Below are positions 62,365 through 64,000 of a stretch of 64,000 nt of DNA, in pieces. The stretch is from assembly GCF_028331445.1 (NCBI RefSeq), contig NZ_JAQMHX010000001.1:620001-684000 (forward strand), in the 5' to 3' direction. The DNA is from Candidatus Phyllobacterium onerii. GTDB lineage: Bacteria > Pseudomonadota > Alphaproteobacteria > Rhizobiales > Rhizobiaceae. Below the pieces are notes generated by a model. It did no database searches, had not been told where the DNA came from, and worked only from the letters and a program-made list of their open reading frames with translations. The first letter of the stretch is position 1; the number at the start of each line of letters is the position of its first letter. Position numbers and translations under genes: made by a program.

Positions 62365-62625
62365 ATGACCAACCTCGATTTTCTTGCTGTCACGATTGAA
62401 GTTGATGAGACGGGTGAGCTGCGGAACGTGAGTTCCGTCGCTGAGGCCGCCGAAATCCTTCGTCAGAATTGGCCAGTCGACCGCGGCAAGGAACTTTCCA
62501 GAGCGCGGCGTGCCTGCCTCGATGCGATGGAAGGGACGGGGAGCGTGGAGGAGGCGAGAACTGCCTTCGTCGCTGCCGCCAAGGAAGCCGGCATATTGGT
62601 CTGGAACAGCGCTTGGCGGTTTTGA
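62365..62625 (+). CDS. DUF982-family protein
   Basis: An 86-residue protein. DUF982 pattern: a short beta hairpin (FLAVTIEVDETGELRNVSS) then VAEAAEILRQNWPVDRGKELSRARRACLDAMEG. These small proteins are abundant in rhizobia and of unknown role. No Shine-Dalgarno sequence lies ahead of the ATG. A candidate EcfG promoter lies directly before it. Confidence 0.82.
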   Translation: MTNLDFLAVTIEVDETGELRNVSSVAEAAEILRQNWPVDRGKELSRARRACLDAMEGTGSVEEARTAFVAAAKEAGILVWNSAWRF

Positions 62626-62713
62626 TCTCGGCTTGATGCCGGTAATGCGATTTTTGGGTGAGGCGGAACAAAATCCTTGCAAACATGGGGTTTCATCTTT
62701 AGTCAGCGTCCTC

Positions 62714-62805
62714 GGAGAGGTGGCCGAGTGGTCGAAGGCGCTCCCCTGCTAAGGGAGTAGACCCGTTAAACGGTCTCGAGGGTTCGAATCCCTTCCTCTC
62801 CGCCA
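62714..62805 (+). tRNA. tRNA-Ser (anticodon GCU)
   Basis: Acceptor stem GGAGAGG (62714-62720) pairs with CCTCTCC (62795-62801). The anticodon loop CTGCTAA between CTCCC and GGGAG gives anticodon GCT, reading AGC/AGU. A long variable arm and GGTTCGAATCC T-loop are typical of serine tRNAs. CCA is encoded (62803-62805). Confidence 0.97.
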
Positions 62806-63406
62806 GACATCTATATTAATCGTTTAAAAACAGAGACTTAGAGTTCGCTTTAATCAAGACGTGCCTTCCTACCCACCATCGCCCGCCGTTGGTTGGTCGG
62901 CTACAGACATCTTTCGTATTTCTCGATAAATGCCCTCTATCCCCGCCATAATATTTCGATATTCCATTGTTTTTTATATTTTTTGTTGAGATCGTCGAGT
63001 TACGTCCCCTGTTAATCTACCCTCGTCAAGGTTCAAGCGCCGTGAGTCAGGGCCTGGCCGAGAATGTTCGAACGCAAATCAAAGATGCAATCTCGCTCGA
63101 TGAAGCGTGAGGGGGCTTGAGAAAAGTCCTTGGCTGCCGCGATCGACCGCTCGATGCCAAGCGAGCTGACAAGCACATTGTGTAAATTTTGTTACCATTA
63201 CAGATGGCCGACGCCGCTGAGCATGGGAAAGCGCCGGCCATCCGCCGAGAGCGCACTACTCAGAAGATCTGCGTCTTCATGGCGGCCTCCATGAGGTCGG
63301 TCGCGCCTTCCACCATGTATCACGAGCGGCAATCTGCTTCGATCTTCTTAGCGGGAGTTGGCTAGAATTTTCACTTTCGCAACCTGACGCCCAAAAGGGT
63401 AGATAA
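62806..63406. other. Gene-poor region after tRNA-Ser with possible coding remnants
   Basis: No intact gene. The first 200 bp are AT-rich. From about 63040 the base composition becomes coding-like, with short broken frames: on the plus strand LAENVRTQIKDAISLDEA ends at 63109, and on the minus strand MVEGATDLMEAAMKTQIF ends near 63263. These look like decayed gene fragments but are too short to name. No direct repeat of the tRNA 3' end is visible downstream. Confidence 0.4.
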
Positions 63407-64000
63407 CTATGGCGGCGTAACGTTCAGCTGGCCACCATATTGCTCCTGCCAATTCTCACACCACTCGGCTAGGTTATTTGCTTGTGCAATCTGCGCAACG
63501 AGCCCAATGACGTCACTATCGCAATGAATTCGTACGTGGGTCAATTCCTCGCACGCGCGATGTTCAGCATGGGCATAACTGCGTGGAACAGTTCCGGGGC
63601 TGTTAATGCTGCTGGCCTTCTCTGACCATCGTCCCGCGTTACAAGGGGACAGCGAATTGCTCACCGCCTCAACGATACCATCATGCGGACGTGACATCGT
63701 AATTCTGAAACTGGGATGGAGCGCCTTTGCAAGTGAGAAAGCAGTATTGAGAATTTGAAAACCGAACGTTTCACGGTCGCTGGAGTGATGCGCGATCTGT
63801 CGATTCTCGTGAAAGTAGCAGCCAGGGATAGAAATGTAGTCAGTGTTAGCGGCATTATCAAATGCAGCGCGATAAGTCGTCACGATGTCGGCAGCTCGAG
63901 TCAAATCATGGATACCGGGCTTTCGAAGGAAAAGGGCAAAGAGTGGCCCACAGCCCTGCCGTATCATCTGCGTCAGTCCCGTGAGTTGAGCGGTCCTCAG
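63407..64000 (-). CDS. Unknown protein, partial (5' end beyond right edge)
   Basis: The minus-strand frame is open from the TAG at 63407-63409 to the window edge, so the ATG at 63967 may be internal. At least 197 residues. No signal peptide, membrane helix or domain I recognise. It contains YISIPGCYFHENRQIAHHSSD, CNAGRWSEKA and a C-terminal VIGLVAQIAQANNLAEWCENW. Cysteine and histidine are frequent. Composition is unlike the core genes, and with the remnant region and the tRNA it suggests an accessory segment. Confidence 0.5.
   Translation of the reverse strand: MRTAQLTGLTQMIRQGCGPLFALFLRKPGIHDLTRAADIVTTYRAAFDNAANTDYISIPGCYFHENRQIAHHSSDRETFGFQILNTAFSLAKALHPSFRITMSRPHDGIVEAVSNSLSPCNAGRWSEKASSINSPGTVPRSYAHAEHRACEELTHVRIHCDSDVIGLVAQIAQANNLAEWCENWQEQYGGQLNVTPP

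Noticed and set aside
62714-64000. Attachment-site duplication of the tRNA-Ser 3' end
   Set aside because: No second copy of the GGTTCGAATCC region is visible downstream in the window.

Overview
The window reads as a chromosomal segment of an alphaproteobacterium of the order Hyphomicrobiales (Rhizobiales), most likely near Phyllobacterium, Brucella/Ochrobactrum or Mesorhizobium. The case rests on gene content and order: ccmI-ccmE-ccmF-ccmH, degP, an OmpR-type regulator and kinase, glnE, a PleC-type kinase and pepN form a familiar rhizobial backbone. It is strengthened by rhizobial families (DUF1236, DUF930, DUF982, IalB, short Sel1-like protein) and by GGAAC-N16/17-NGTT motifs resembling general-stress (EcfG/RpoE2) promoters. 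No species can be named from sequence alone.

Layout. 1-1176: the 3' end of a gene encoding a restriction-fold toxin-like domain, overlapping by 4 bp a candidate immunity gene. 1259-5338: cytochrome c maturation operon. 5342-10645: an accessory block with cytochrome b561, a metallo-beta-lactamase-fold hydrolase, a 929-residue trimeric autotransporter adhesin and an IalB-like protein, placed between ccmH and degP. 10783-23593: degP, two-component system, glnE, a cupin protein, pleC, pepN. 23788-30535: two transporters, uracil-DNA glycosylase, a secreted protein, ETF-ubiquinone oxidoreductase and a membrane-anchored endonuclease/phosphatase-fold protein. 30590-38663: a patchwork of small genes (VOC proteins, MarR, AMP nucleosidase, GFA protein, class A beta-lactamase, DUF2147, Sel1-like) separated by unusually long intergenic stretches that hold a MITE-like element and two diverged copies of a structured RNA-like element. 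38718-44804: Dps and a leucine-degradation operon (tetR-ivd-mccB-mccA). 44947-48820: small exported, coiled-coil and membrane proteins and a HisC-like aminotransferase. 49084-60208: two drug-export loci side by side, an RND pump (bepFG type) and a YbhGFSR-type ABC exporter, each with a divergent TetR gene and clear palindromic operators. 60202-62625: small secreted or lipid-anchored proteins. 62714-62805: tRNA-Ser(GCU), then 600 bp without an intact gene and a partial unknown gene at the right edge.

The genes cooperate as expected. CcmI/E/F/H attach haem to c-type cytochromes. Isovaleryl-CoA dehydrogenase passes electrons through ETF to the ETF-quinone oxidoreductase encoded elsewhere in the window. 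DegP and the adjacent kinase/regulator pair suit envelope homeostasis, and the two efflux loci and the beta-lactamase suit toxin and antibiotic defence.

The most novel-looking signals are the duplicated two-hairpin element (30619-30937 and 36913-37227), whose stems differ by compensatory changes and carry a T-tract on the minus strand; the left-edge toxin/immunity pair; the 356-bp inverted-repeat element at 34237-34592; MerR-style promoter sites before the ETF-QO and DUF2147 genes; and several unlisted proteins under 60 residues.
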